Source: JAHEJX01 sp041605955
Lineage (GTDB): Bacteria; Actinomycetota; Acidimicrobiia; Spongiisociales; UBA5794
DNA: 64,000 bases
Assembly: GCA_041605955.1 (NCBI GenBank)
Contig: JBFIXI010000004.1
Coordinates: 48,092-112,091, forward strand
Direction of reading: 5' to 3'
Shown: positions 1 to 8,059 of the stretch, in pieces
How the letters are laid out: the number at the start of each line of letters is the position of its first letter
Position numbering within the stretch: position 1 is the first letter of the stretch
Notes under the pieces: generated by a model
The model's input: the letters and a program-made list of their open reading frames with translations, nothing else
Databases searched by the model: none
What the model was told of the DNA's origin: nothing
Program-made: the position numbers and the translations under genes

Positions 1-1
1 C

Positions 2-256
2 GATCGGTTCGCACTGCGCAATGGGGGCCCCGGACCGCAAGGGTTCTTCGAATACAAAGTGGGTTCGGATGCGTGGATTCGTGTCGAAGCCAACGACCAG
101 GGACGAGCCACCTTCATCCTCCCGGAAGACGACGGGACGGTGGTGCGCATCCAGACCTACTGCTCGCCGGCGGACTATCCAGGGGAGCCAGCAGCGACGA
201 CTTCGACGACGCTCAACGGACGGAACAAATCGTGGAATGCGTCGGTCACGTGTTGA
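2..256 (+). CDS. C-terminal fragment of an unidentified protein (5' end outside window)
   Basis: An open frame runs in from the left edge and stops after 84 visible codons. I do not recognise a family. The visible part is rich in Gly, Thr and acidic residues and has two Cys near the end (one in the segment QTYCSP, one as the last residue), which would suit a disulfide-stabilised pilin-like or secreted domain. The next gene, a prepilin-like protein, begins inside its last codons, so the two are translationally coupled, and the context suggests a minor pilin or pilus-associated protein. The function is inferred from neighbours only. Confidence 0.6.
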   Translation, partial: DRFALRNGGPGPQGFFEYKVGSDAWIRVEANDQGRATFILPEDDGTVVRIQTYCSPADYPGEPAATTSTTLNGRNKSWNASVTC

Positions 257-894
257 GGCGGGTCCGGTTCGACGAGTCGGGCGTTTCGCTGGCGGAAACG
301 CTCGTAGCGGCAGCCGTGGCCGCGCTCATCGCCACCGCTTTCCTCACAGTCTTCTCGGCGTTCAGCCGCAGCGTTTCGCTCGAGGAGTCGCGCGCCGCCG
401 CGTTGAGCGAGGTACGAACTGCGGCGGCCGCCTTCACCGTCGAGCTGCGCCAGGCGGTGCGGCCGGCTGCGGACCAACCGATCATCGCCCTCCTCGAGTC
501 GGCCGGGCCGGCGGCCGAGCTGATGTTCTACAGCGATCGGGCGACCGATGCTCCCGGCCCCGAGCGATATCGTTACTACTTGACCGACTGTACCGCCACC
601 CACTGCAACCTGGTACGTGAGGTCACCGTCGCCGACGGTCCCACCCCACCGTGGACGTACAGCGGAGCTCCGGCGACACGTCAGGTGGTGACCAACGTCA
701 TGCTCGGAGGAGGGCCGCTCTTCTTGGGGGTCGACTGGTCGTCGGGCACCGAAACTCTCACGACGTCTTGCGACTGGACGACACCGTGTGCGTTCGACCT
801 GGTCCGCATCGTGCTTCGGGTCGATCCGGATCCGGACCTCTCGGCTGAAGAGCCCCTACGGGTTCGGCACGAGGTGAGGTTGCGCAATGCGTGA
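250..894 (+). CDS. Prepilin-like protein with class III signal peptide (PilW/PilJ-type minor pilin)
   Basis: A 214-residue protein read from a GTG that overlaps the upstream stop. The N-terminus is short and basic, followed by a prepilin peptidase site: Gly11 is followed by VSLAE, so the mature protein would carry the conserved Glu at position 5, and then a hydrophobic helix rich in Ala and Val. The body has paired Cys residues (CTATHC and CDWTTPC). This is the layout of minor pilins that prime pilus assembly or form the tip. It would be processed by the PilD encoded further downstream. It overlaps the following PilX-like gene by 8 bases, so the three genes at the left edge form one operon. 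Exact subfamily is uncertain. Confidence 0.75.
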   Translation: MLRRVRFDESGVSLAETLVAAAVAALIATAFLTVFSAFSRSVSLEESRAAALSEVRTAAAAFTVELRQAVRPAADQPIIALLESAGPAAELMFYSDRATDAPGPERYRYYLTDCTATHCNLVREVTVADGPTPPWTYSGAPATRQVVTNVMLGGGPLFLGVDWSSGTETLTTSCDWTTPCAFDLVRIVLRVDPDPDLSAEEPLRVRHEVRLRNA

Positions 895-2497
895 CCGCCG
901 CACCGCGCTGCATCGGCTCCGCCGCGAAGAGGAGGGCGTTGCGCTCGTCGTCGTGGTGATGGGGATCGTGGCCGTCGCCCTGCTCACCTTTCTGGTTCAG
1001 AAGGTGGCGGTGTCGCAGAGCAGCCAATCCGATTTCCAGGCTAGGGAGGACACGGTCCTGGCAGCGGGCGAGGCCATGCTGGAGCGCTACGCCGCCAAGA
1101 TGTCGATCGATCCTCTCTACTACCAACGCTACGTGGATGAGGCAGAGGCGCCGCGGCGCTGCTCCGATGCGGCCTCGCCATCGTTTGGGACCGTCGTTGG
1201 CCCCGGCAACTCGTGGATCGGCGACTGCGTCTCGTGGACCTACGAGTTCACCACGGCCTTCTATCAACATCCCCTGCTGCTGGGTGGCACCCAGTCTTTC
1301 GACGATGTCGGCGTGCTGATGCACGTCAGCCCGCCGGTTTCTTCCGGGCCACTGACGGTCGAGGTTGTAGCCAAACAAGCAGATCGCCCGGCCGTCCGCG
1401 CGATGCGTTCCGAGATCGGTGCCGAAGCGATTAGCGAGTTCGTGAGGATGGTCGAAGCTGATCTCCGCTATGGAAGCGGGGCCCGCACGTTCGGGAAGAT
1501 CTATGCGGGCGGCAGCGTCGGCTATCGCCCCGGCGGCGAGGCGCACGGCAACGTCTACGCCGAGAACGACATCGGGTTCTGGTCCTTCGGCACCTGGTAC
1601 GGGCCGCCCACGTGGATGAACGGGGCGGAGGGCTGGGACAGCACAGGGTCCCACAATGCGGCAGGGGAGGTGATCACGGATGTGTATCCGGACCCAATCG
1701 ACTTCGATTCGTTTTGGGATGATCTGAGCCTGGTCGAGTTCGCTGCCTGCGACGGCGGCGGGATCTGTCTCGACCCCGCTCGCAACCCGGCGATACCCGC
1801 CGGCGCCGCCGCGTATCTCGTCGAAACCGTCGGAGGGGGCTCCCAACTCCAGGTCTCCTATGCGACCACGCCACCGTCCGGGGACGCCTGTCTGGATTCG
1901 GAGGAGCGATGGACCGTGCTGTCCCAGGCAGCCACATGGACCTACCTCGGGATCTTCGATCTCCCGGCCAACGGGGCGCTATGGGCCAATCAACACATCG
2001 TCGTCGGTCGCAACTCCAGCACTCCTTTCTCGCTGGCTGGGGCGCTCACGATCTACGCCGGCGATTCCTCGGCGCGCCGCAATATCATCATCGGCTCCGA
2101 TGTGGTCTACGCCACCGGCCTCACCGCAGACGACGTCATCGGCCTGGCGGCCAGCGACGAAGTGTGGATCAACCCGAATGCGGTGGGAGGCGACAGAGTC
2201 TTCGATCTCTACGGAGCGGTGCTCAACCAGAACGGGCAGATGAAGGTGGCGCTGGCGTGTGGAACCGCCGGCAGCAGCCTCACGCCGGCAAGCTCCACGC
2301 TCAACACCTACGGGTCCAATGCGTCGCTCGGCACCGGCAATATGTCGTGCTGCTTCTCGACGCGCAACTACAACTTCGATGAGCGGCTGGGACGCCTCCG
2401 CCCTCCCCTGTTCCCACTTCTGCGGGATGAGTGGACCTACAGCAACTGGCAAGAGATCGCGCGGCCGTGCTGGGCTGAGTCGCCAACCTGTCCCTGA
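887..2497 (+). CDS. Large PilX-like pilus-associated protein
   Basis: A 536-residue protein with a basic N-terminus, an EEEG|VALVV junction resembling a prepilin peptidase site (Gly17) and a hydrophobic helix of about 20 residues. The usual Glu5 of pilins is missing, as is common in PilX/GspK-type proteins that sit at the pilus tip. The long C-terminal part contains Gly/Asn-rich stretches and several Cys residues and may be a beta-helical or adhesive domain; I cannot name it. It overlaps the preceding minor pilin gene, which supports a joint role in pilus initiation or surface attachment. The core pilus genes lie about 10 kb downstream, so this is a separate minor-pilin operon. Confidence 0.7.
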   Translation: MRDRRTALHRLRREEEGVALVVVVMGIVAVALLTFLVQKVAVSQSSQSDFQAREDTVLAAGEAMLERYAAKMSIDPLYYQRYVDEAEAPRRCSDAASPSFGTVVGPGNSWIGDCVSWTYEFTTAFYQHPLLLGGTQSFDDVGVLMHVSPPVSSGPLTVEVVAKQADRPAVRAMRSEIGAEAISEFVRMVEADLRYGSGARTFGKIYAGGSVGYRPGGEAHGNVYAENDIGFWSFGTWYGPPTWMNGAEGWDSTGSHNAAGEVITDVYPDPIDFDSFWDDLSLVEFAACDGGGICLDPARNPAIPAGAAAYLVETVGGGSQLQVSYATTPPSGDACLDSEERWTVLSQAATWTYLGIFDLPANGALWANQHIVVGRNSSTPFSLAGALTIYAGDSSARRNIIIGSDVVYATGLTADDVIGLAASDEVWINPNAVGGDRVFDLYGAVLNQNGQMKVALACGTAGSSLTPASSTLNTYGSNASLGTGNMSCCFSTRNYNFDERLGRLRPPLFPLLRDEWTYSNWQEIARPCWAESPTCP

Positions 2498-2531
2498 TCG
2501 CCGCCCGGCCGCCAAACGACCGGTGGCCACC

Positions 2532-2537
2532 TAGGCT
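2532..2537 (+). promoter_or_regulatory. -10-like hexamer TAGGCT, leaderless-type start
   Basis: TAGGCT ends seven bases before the GTG of the metallo-hydrolase gene, and there is no purine-rich ribosome-binding site in between. The same arrangement recurs at several genes in the window, which suggests transcription beginning at or next to the start codon. Confidence 0.4.
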
Positions 2538-2544
2538 GTCGCGC

Positions 2545-3189
2545 GTGCTGATCGACCAACGCGAGCTGTGGCTGGCTGCCACCAATACCTACGTAGTCGC
2601 CCCGGAGCCGGGCGGCCCGGCGGTCATAGTCGATGCACCGCCGGATCCGGAAGCCGTGGTCGGTCTACTCGCCAAACACGACCTGACTCCGGTGGCGCTG
2701 CTGCTGACCCACGGCCACATCGACCACATGGGCGGTGCCGGCAGGGTGGTGAAAGCCACCGGAGTGAATGCCTTCATGCATGCGGACGACGACTTCCTGG
2801 TACAAGATCCGGCGGCGATCCTGCGTGCTCTGTTCGGCATCGTGGCCGCCCCAGGTGAGCTCGATCCCCCTGAGCTCGAGCCGCTCGACGACAAGACGAC
2901 CCTGCAACTTGCCGGCCTCGAGTTCCAGGTGGTCCACACACCGGGCCATACGCCGGGACATTGCTGCTTCGTCCTCGAAGCCGAAGGCATCATGTTCTCG
3001 GGCGATCAGCTGTTCGCCGGGTCCATCGGCCGCACCGACTTGCCCGGGGGGAGCTTCCCGCAGCTGATGCAGTCGATGCGAGATCGGGTGCTGACCTATC
3101 CGGACGACACCGAGGTGCTTCCCGGTCACGGGCCGCGGACTACCCTTGGCCGAGAGCGGCGCACCAACCCGTTCCTGCAAGGTTTGTAG
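2545..3189 (+). CDS. MBL-fold metallo-hydrolase (glyoxalase II-like)
   Basis: A 214-residue single-domain metallo-beta-lactamase-fold enzyme. The metal-binding signature THGHIDH sits at residues 55-61, with further ligands in HTPGHTPGH (131-139), GDQLF (Asp154) and GHG (His195). This is the glyoxalase II / hydroxyacylglutathione hydrolase-like branch, usually acting on thioesters or lactone-like substrates; the real substrate cannot be read from sequence. Only a GTG start is available and it lacks a Shine-Dalgarno, but a -10-like hexamer lies just upstream. It precedes aspS, a neighbourhood in which such hydrolases are common in actinobacteria. Confidence 0.85.
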   Translation: MLIDQRELWLAATNTYVVAPEPGGPAVIVDAPPDPEAVVGLLAKHDLTPVALLLTHGHIDHMGGAGRVVKATGVNAFMHADDDFLVQDPAAILRALFGIVAAPGELDPPELEPLDDKTTLQLAGLEFQVVHTPGHTPGHCCFVLEAEGIMFSGDQLFAGSIGRTDLPGGSFPQLMQSMRDRVLTYPDDTEVLPGHGPRTTLGRERRTNPFLQGL

Positions 3190-3274
3190 GAGGCGGGACT
3201 CGGGGCGCCGCGTTGCGATGAGCGGCGCCCCGAATCTGCCGCGCGGCTCGCCGACAGGTGAAGGAGACCCGCCC

Positions 3275-5068
3275 ATGAGCGCCGATTCATACCGCACCAC
3301 CCGGCCCGGTCGGCTTGGCCTGAGCAATGAGGGAGAGATCGTCACGCTCGCCGGTTGGGTGCAAACCCGTCGCGACCACGGCGGGATCGTGTTTCTCGAT
3401 CTACGTGACTCGTCGGGGATCATTCAGGTAGTGGTCGATCCCGAAGGTGGCGCCGTCGCCCCTGATGATTTGGCGGGCCTGCGCCGGGAGTACGTGGTCC
3501 GTGTCACCGGCACGGTCACCGCCAGAGGAAACGAGCATGTGAACCCGGAGCTCGCCACGGGAGAGATCGAAGTGGTAGCCAGCGAGCTCGAGGTTCTGGC
3601 CCCGGCGGCCGCGCTTCCGTTCCAGCTCGACGACCGGGTCGAAGTGGATGAAGCACTGCGCCTGCAATACCGATACTTGGACCTGCGGCGGCCGCGAATG
3701 GCGGCCACGCTGCAAGCTCGTTCGCACGCGATCCGCGCCATGCGGCGGGTGTTGGACACGCAAGGCTTTCTCGAGGTGGAGACGCCGACTCTGGTGGCAT
3801 CGACGCCCGAGGGAGCCCGCGATCTTCTCGTTCCCAGCCGGCTTCGCCAAGGCCACTTCTACGCGCTACCGCAGTCGCCGCAGCTGTTCAAGCAGCTGCT
3901 AATGATCTCGGGGGTGGATCGCTACTACCAGATAGCGCGCTGCTATCGGGATGAGGACTTTCGCGCTGATCGCCAAATCGAGTTCACCCAGCTCGATCTC
4001 GAGGGCGCCTTCTGGGGACAGGACGAGGTCCTCGAGGTGCTCGAGGAAGTGGCGGTGGCGGTCACCGAGGACCTGCGGGGGGTGGCACTGCCTCGTCCGT
4101 TCCCGCGTATCACGTGGCAGGAGGCGATGGACCGGTTCGGCACGGACAAGCCGGATCTCCGCTTCGGGATGGAGATCCAGGATCTGTCCGAGGTGTTCGC
4201 CGGCACGGAGTTCAAGGCCTTCAGTGGGGTTCTCCACAGCGGTGGCACGGTGCGGGGAATCAATGGCGGTCCTCGAGGGCTGCCGAGGGCCGGCCTCGAT
4301 GCCCTCGTCGAACGAGCGGTGGGGCTGGGTGCCAAGGGTCTCGTGTGGATGGTCGTCGAGGATGGCGGCACTTTACGATCGCCGGTGGCGAAGTTCTTGA
4401 GCGAGGCCGAACAGAAGGCCGTCATCGAGGCCCTCGAAGCGGAGCCCGATGACCTCCTGTTGATCGTGGCCGACGAGTCCAAGGTCGTGGCCAAAGTGCT
4501 CGGCGCCTTGCGGCTCGACATGGGGCAACCTGCCGGTCATGAAGAGCTGGTATATGCGTTCATCACCGACTTCCCGGTCTTCGACATCGGCGAGGGCGGC
4601 GTCTACGTGCCCATGCACCATCCTTTCACTGCCCCGCAGAGCGTCGACGAGCTGGTGGAGGATCCAGCCAACGCCGTCTCGCTCGCGTACGACGTAGTCC
4701 TCAACGGTGTCGAGCTCGGTTCGGGGAGCGTCAGGATTCACGACCCAGAAGTGCAAGCGAAGGTGTTCGCTGCGCTCGGCATCTCGGACGAGGACGCCAC
4801 TCGCCGTTTCGGCTGGTTCATGGAAGCGCTGCGCTACGGGACGCCGCCTCACGCCGGATTTGCGTTCGGTATCGACCGGATGGTCTCGGTCCTGCAGGAT
4901 CAGCCAAACATCCGTGAGGTCATTCCGTTCCCGAAGACGCAGACGGGGGCCGACCCGTTGACCGGATCGCCCAGCCGCGTCGGTGCGATTCAGCTCGCTG
5001 AGCTGGGCATCAAGATCGCGCCCGAGGTCGTGGCCGGCTGGTCGGAAGCCGAGCAAGACGAGTCCTAG
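3275..5068 (+). CDS. aspS: Aspartate--tRNA ligase
   Basis: Charges tRNA-Asp with aspartate in the cytoplasm. The 597-residue protein has the bacterial layout: an N-terminal OB-fold anticodon-binding domain (roughly residues 15-110, containing GWVQTRRDHGGIVFLDLRD), the class II catalytic core with motif 2 (CYRDEDFRADRQIEFTQLD), the GAD insertion domain in the middle, and C-terminal motif 3 (AFGIDRMV). The ATG was chosen because AAGGAGA lies eight bases upstream; the frame extends further 5' but overlaps the preceding gene and adds no conserved residues. Length is normal for bacterial AspRS. rarA follows 24 bases later and is probably cotranscribed. Confidence 0.97.
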   Translation: MSADSYRTTRPGRLGLSNEGEIVTLAGWVQTRRDHGGIVFLDLRDSSGIIQVVVDPEGGAVAPDDLAGLRREYVVRVTGTVTARGNEHVNPELATGEIEVVASELEVLAPAAALPFQLDDRVEVDEALRLQYRYLDLRRPRMAATLQARSHAIRAMRRVLDTQGFLEVETPTLVASTPEGARDLLVPSRLRQGHFYALPQSPQLFKQLLMISGVDRYYQIARCYRDEDFRADRQIEFTQLDLEGAFWGQDEVLEVLEEVAVAVTEDLRGVALPRPFPRITWQEAMDRFGTDKPDLRFGMEIQDLSEVFAGTEFKAFSGVLHSGGTVRGINGGPRGLPRAGLDALVERAVGLGAKGLVWMVVEDGGTLRSPVAKFLSEAEQKAVIEALEAEPDDLLLIVADESKVVAKVLGALRLDMGQPAGHEELVYAFITDFPVFDIGEGGVYVPMHHPFTAPQSVDELVEDPANAVSLAYDVVLNGVELGSGSVRIHDPEVQAKVFAALGISDEDATRRFGWFMEALRYGTPPHAGFAFGIDRMVSVLQDQPNIREVIPFPKTQTGADPLTGSPSRVGAIQLAELGIKIAPEVVAGWSEAEQDES

Positions 5069-5092
5069 GCCGCCGGCCGGAAAGGATTGACG

Positions 5093-6442
5093 GTGGGCAA
5101 TCAAGACGACCTCTTCGCAGAGCAGCGGGCGGCCCACCGCACGGCGGCGGCTCCCCTGGCTACCCGTATGCGGCCGACGAGCCTGGACGAGGTCGTGGGG
5201 CAGTGGCACCTCCTTGCTCCCGGGGCGGCATTTCGGTCGGTGGTCGAGTCGGGTCGGTTGGTGAGCATGATCTTGTGGGGCCCCCCGGGTACGGGCAAGA
5301 CGACCCTGGCCCGCCTCGTTGCCTCTGCGGGTCAGGCCCGCTTCGAGCAGCTCTCTGCAGTCAGCGCCGGCGTCAAAGATGTGCGAGAAGTGCTGGCAGC
5401 TGCGGGCGAGCGTCTCGAGGAATCAGGGGCGCGCACTGTTCTCTTCCTCGACGAGATACATCGGTTCACCAAAGCTCAGCAGGATGCGCTCTTGCCCGGC
5501 GTCGAGGACGGGGTCGTGATCTTGATAGGCGCCACCACGGAGAACCCCTTCTTCGAGGTCAACTCGCCGCTGATCAGCCGATCAACCATCTTTCGCGCGG
5601 AGCCACTGGCACCCGACGAGGTTCGCGAGCTGATCCATCGCGCCCATCAGGACGGCATGCGAGGCCTTGGGGGCAAACCGCAGATCAGTGATGACGCAGT
5701 CGACACGCTCGCGGAGCGGGTAGGCGGGGATGCTCGGCTGGCGTTGACTGGGCTCGAGGTGGCGGCCGCAATTGCCGATGGCCGCGGCGAGCCGATCGAA
5801 ATCGACACGGTGGCCGAGGCTTTGCAGCGCCGTGTGATCCGTTACGACAAAGGGGGCGATCGCCACTACGACGTGATCTCGGCCTTCATCAAGAGCCTGC
5901 GCGGCAGCGACGTCGATGCCAGCCTGTACTGGCTGCACACGATGCTCGGCGCCGGTGAGGATCCAAAGTTCGTTGCGCGGCGCATGATCATCTTCGCCTC
6001 CGAGGACGTCGGGCTGGCGGATTCATCTGCGCTCGGGGTTGCCGTCGACGCTTTTCGAGCCCTCGAGGTCGTTGGTCTGCCGGAGGCTGCGTTCGCCCTC
6101 ACCCATGCGGCTATCTACCTGGCGGCCGCCCCCAAGTCCAACAGTGTGAAGGAGTCGATGTCCCGATCGACGGAAGCCGTCGAAGCGACTGCGACCGCAC
6201 CCGTGCCGGCGCACCTCCGCTCGGCAGCAACGGCCGGCGAGCGCGACCTGGGGATCGGTGTCGGGTACCGATATCCCCATGACGATCCGTCGGGGGTCAT
6301 CCCGCAGCAGCACCTGCCGGACGGGGTCCAGGCCGAGGATCTGTATCGACCCAAACCGCACGGCGCCGAACCCCAGACGGCGGAGCGACTGGCGGCCGCA
6401 GACCAGATTCTCGGGAAACCGCCCCGCCGACCCGGCGGGTAA
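5093..6442 (+). CDS. rarA: Replication-associated recombination protein RarA (MgsA family AAA ATPase)
   Basis: A clamp-loader-like AAA+ ATPase that acts at stalled replication forks. Walker A GPPGTGKT lies at residues 63-70, the Walker B/DEIH segment LFLDEIHRF follows near residue 120, and the C-terminal MgsA region includes DVDASLYWLHTML and RRMIIFASEDVG, which are diagnostic of RarA/MgsA/WRNIP1. The GTG was chosen because AAAGG sits at good spacing; a TTG two codons upstream is the alternative. The C-terminus has a short extra tail after the family core. Typical position upstream of alaS in actinobacteria. Confidence 0.95.
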   Translation: MGNQDDLFAEQRAAHRTAAAPLATRMRPTSLDEVVGQWHLLAPGAAFRSVVESGRLVSMILWGPPGTGKTTLARLVASAGQARFEQLSAVSAGVKDVREVLAAAGERLEESGARTVLFLDEIHRFTKAQQDALLPGVEDGVVILIGATTENPFFEVNSPLISRSTIFRAEPLAPDEVRELIHRAHQDGMRGLGGKPQISDDAVDTLAERVGGDARLALTGLEVAAAIADGRGEPIEIDTVAEALQRRVIRYDKGGDRHYDVISAFIKSLRGSDVDASLYWLHTMLGAGEDPKFVARRMIIFASEDVGLADSSALGVAVDAFRALEVVGLPEAAFALTHAAIYLAAAPKSNSVKESMSRSTEAVEATATAPVPAHLRSAATAGERDLGIGVGYRYPHDDPSGVIPQQHLPDGVQAEDLYRPKPHGAEPQTAERLAAADQILGKPPRRPGG

Positions 6443-6445
6443 GCT
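6440..6445 (+). promoter_or_regulatory. -10-like hexamer TAAGCT, leaderless-type start
   Basis: TAAGCT overlaps the rarA stop codon and ends six bases before the ATG of the small membrane protein gene. That distance would place transcription initiation on the A of the ATG. No Shine-Dalgarno sequence is present. Confidence 0.45.
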
Positions 6446-6451
6446 CCCAAC

Positions 6452-6655
6452 ATGTTCGTTCGCATCCGGTGGTTCTTCGCGGGGATCCTGGCCGCCGTCG
6501 GGGGTATGGGGTATCTCGTGTCACAAGTGCGCAAAGCGCGCCAGAAGCTGACGCCGGCGAATCTGGTTGCGGCCGGCAAGCGGCAGGCCGCCACCTGGCT
6601 CGACACTCTTGCCGACCGAGTCGCCCCGGACGAGGCCGGTCCAGCCCGGCGATGA
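6452..6655 (+). CDS. Small single-pass membrane protein
   Basis: A 67-residue protein with a basic N-terminal stub, one hydrophobic helix (about residues 7-24, ending in GYLVSQ) and a basic amphipathic tail. I cannot name the family. Small membrane proteins of this kind are frequent between rarA and aminoacyl-tRNA synthetase genes in actinobacteria. The stop overlaps the hisS start as ATGA, so hisS translation is probably coupled to it. It is short, but start context, coupling and composition support a real gene. Confidence 0.6.
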   Translation: MFVRIRWFFAGILAAVGGMGYLVSQVRKARQKLTPANLVAAGKRQAATWLDTLADRVAPDEAGPARR

Positions 6656-7983
6656 GCGAACCAAACATCATTCAGCCGCGGACGCTCAAGGGCTTCCGGG
6701 ATTTCTTGCCGGGCGCCATGAAGGCGAGGGACTGGCTCGTCGACACCGCCCGCGGCGTGTTCCGCAACTACGGCTACGCCGCCATCGACACCCCCGCTCT
6801 CGAATACACCGAGATTCTCCTCGGCAAGGGGGGCGCGGACACCGACAAACAGCTGTATCGCTTCGAGGACAACGGCGGTCGAGACGTGGCGATGCGCTTC
6901 GATCTGACCGTTCCGTTGGCGAGGTACGCGGCTCAGCACATCGGCGAGCTTGGGGTCCCCTTCAAGCGCTATCACGTGGGGCCGGTATGGCGGGGCGAGA
7001 ATCCGCAGCGGGGCCGCTACCGCGAGTTCATGCAATGCGACTTCGACACGATCGGCACCGAGAGCTTGGTGGCCGACATCGAGACGGCGCTAGTGATCCA
7101 CGACACATTCGCCGCGCTCGGCGTCGGCGAATTCACCATTCACTTCAACAATCGCAAGGTGCTCGGGGGCCTGCTCGAAGAGCTCGAGTTGGCTGAAGAG
7201 ACCAGCGCAGTGTTGCGCGCTGTCGACAAGCTCTCCAAGATCGGCAGGGAGGAGGTGGCCACCGAGCTGCAGGAGATCGTGGGGGCGTCGCCGGGCCAAG
7301 CTCAGCGATTGCTCGATGCGGTCACCGTTACCGGCACCAACGACGCCGTTCTGGATCGGGTCGCCCAGCTGGCAGGCGGCGCTGCCGACGACGGGATTGA
7401 GGCGCTGGCGACAGTGTCCGCGGGTCTGGCGGCCGCCGATGTCCCCGAGGATCGAGCCCGGGTCGACGTGTCGATCGCCCGCGGTCTCGACTACTACACC
7501 GGCACCGTCTTCGAGACCTTTCTCGGGGAGATCCCGGAGATCGGAAGCGTCTGCTCTGGGGGACGGTATGACGACCTCGCCAGCCTCTACACCAAACAGC
7601 GCCTCCCCGGAGTCGGAGCATCGCTGGGCATCGATCGGCTGTTGGCGGCGCTGGAGGAGATCGGCAGGCTGCCCCCAGCGGCTGCACCGGCACCGATCCT
7701 CGTGGTGTTGTTCGATGCCGACCGAGCCGTCGACTACGTCGGTCTGGCCGCGACGCTGCGGGCCGCCGGATTGGCCGTCGAGCTCTATCCCGACGCTCGC
7801 AAGCTGGCTGCCCAGCTCAAGTACGCCGACCGCAAGGGGCATCGGCTCGCTGTCATCGTCGGCGAGGACGAGTGGATTGCGGGTACCGCCCAGGTCAAGG
7901 ACATGTCGAGCGGGGACAGCTACACCGTGTCGCGGGTCGCGCTGGCCGACCAGTGTCGCCGCCTCCTGGGGATGGCCGGGTAG
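6652..7983 (+). CDS. hisS: Histidine--tRNA ligase
   Basis: Class II synthetase of 443 residues that charges tRNA-His. Motif 1 region TLKGFRDFLPG is at the N-terminus, motif 2 follows as VGPVWRGENPQRGRYREFMQCD, and the histidine-specific motifs RGLDYYTGTVFE and CSGGRYDDL are intact. The C-terminal HGTP anticodon-binding domain occupies about the last 100 residues. The start is the ATG in an ATGA overlap with the upstream small membrane protein; longer in-frame starts would run through that gene. Here hisS is next to alaS and is not with aspS, although both are common arrangements. Confidence 0.96.
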   Translation: MSEPNIIQPRTLKGFRDFLPGAMKARDWLVDTARGVFRNYGYAAIDTPALEYTEILLGKGGADTDKQLYRFEDNGGRDVAMRFDLTVPLARYAAQHIGELGVPFKRYHVGPVWRGENPQRGRYREFMQCDFDTIGTESLVADIETALVIHDTFAALGVGEFTIHFNNRKVLGGLLEELELAEETSAVLRAVDKLSKIGREEVATELQEIVGASPGQAQRLLDAVTVTGTNDAVLDRVAQLAGGAADDGIEALATVSAGLAAADVPEDRARVDVSIARGLDYYTGTVFETFLGEIPEIGSVCSGGRYDDLASLYTKQRLPGVGASLGIDRLLAALEEIGRLPPAAAPAPILVVLFDADRAVDYVGLAATLRAAGLAVELYPDARKLAAQLKYADRKGHRLAVIVGEDEWIAGTAQVKDMSSGDSYTVSRVALADQCRRLLGMAG

Positions 7984-8043
7984 CGACCCACTGCATTCCC
8001 GCGCCCAAACCGGGGCGGTCCCGAGCTGGTCGCCGGCCCGAGC

Positions 8044-8049
8044 TAACCT
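8044..8049 (+). promoter_or_regulatory. -10-like hexamer TAACCT upstream of alaS
   Basis: TAACCT ends ten bases before the alaS ATG, with no Shine-Dalgarno in the intervening TTGCCGCCCT. The same hexamer occurs at the same relative place before aroC and tyrS. Confidence 0.45.
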
Positions 8050-8059
8050 TGCCGCCCTG

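Noticed and set aside
758..1846. A 362-codon reverse frame over the PilX-like gene
   Set aside because: No start context or domain; the plus-strand protein has a signal segment and overlaps its neighbour.
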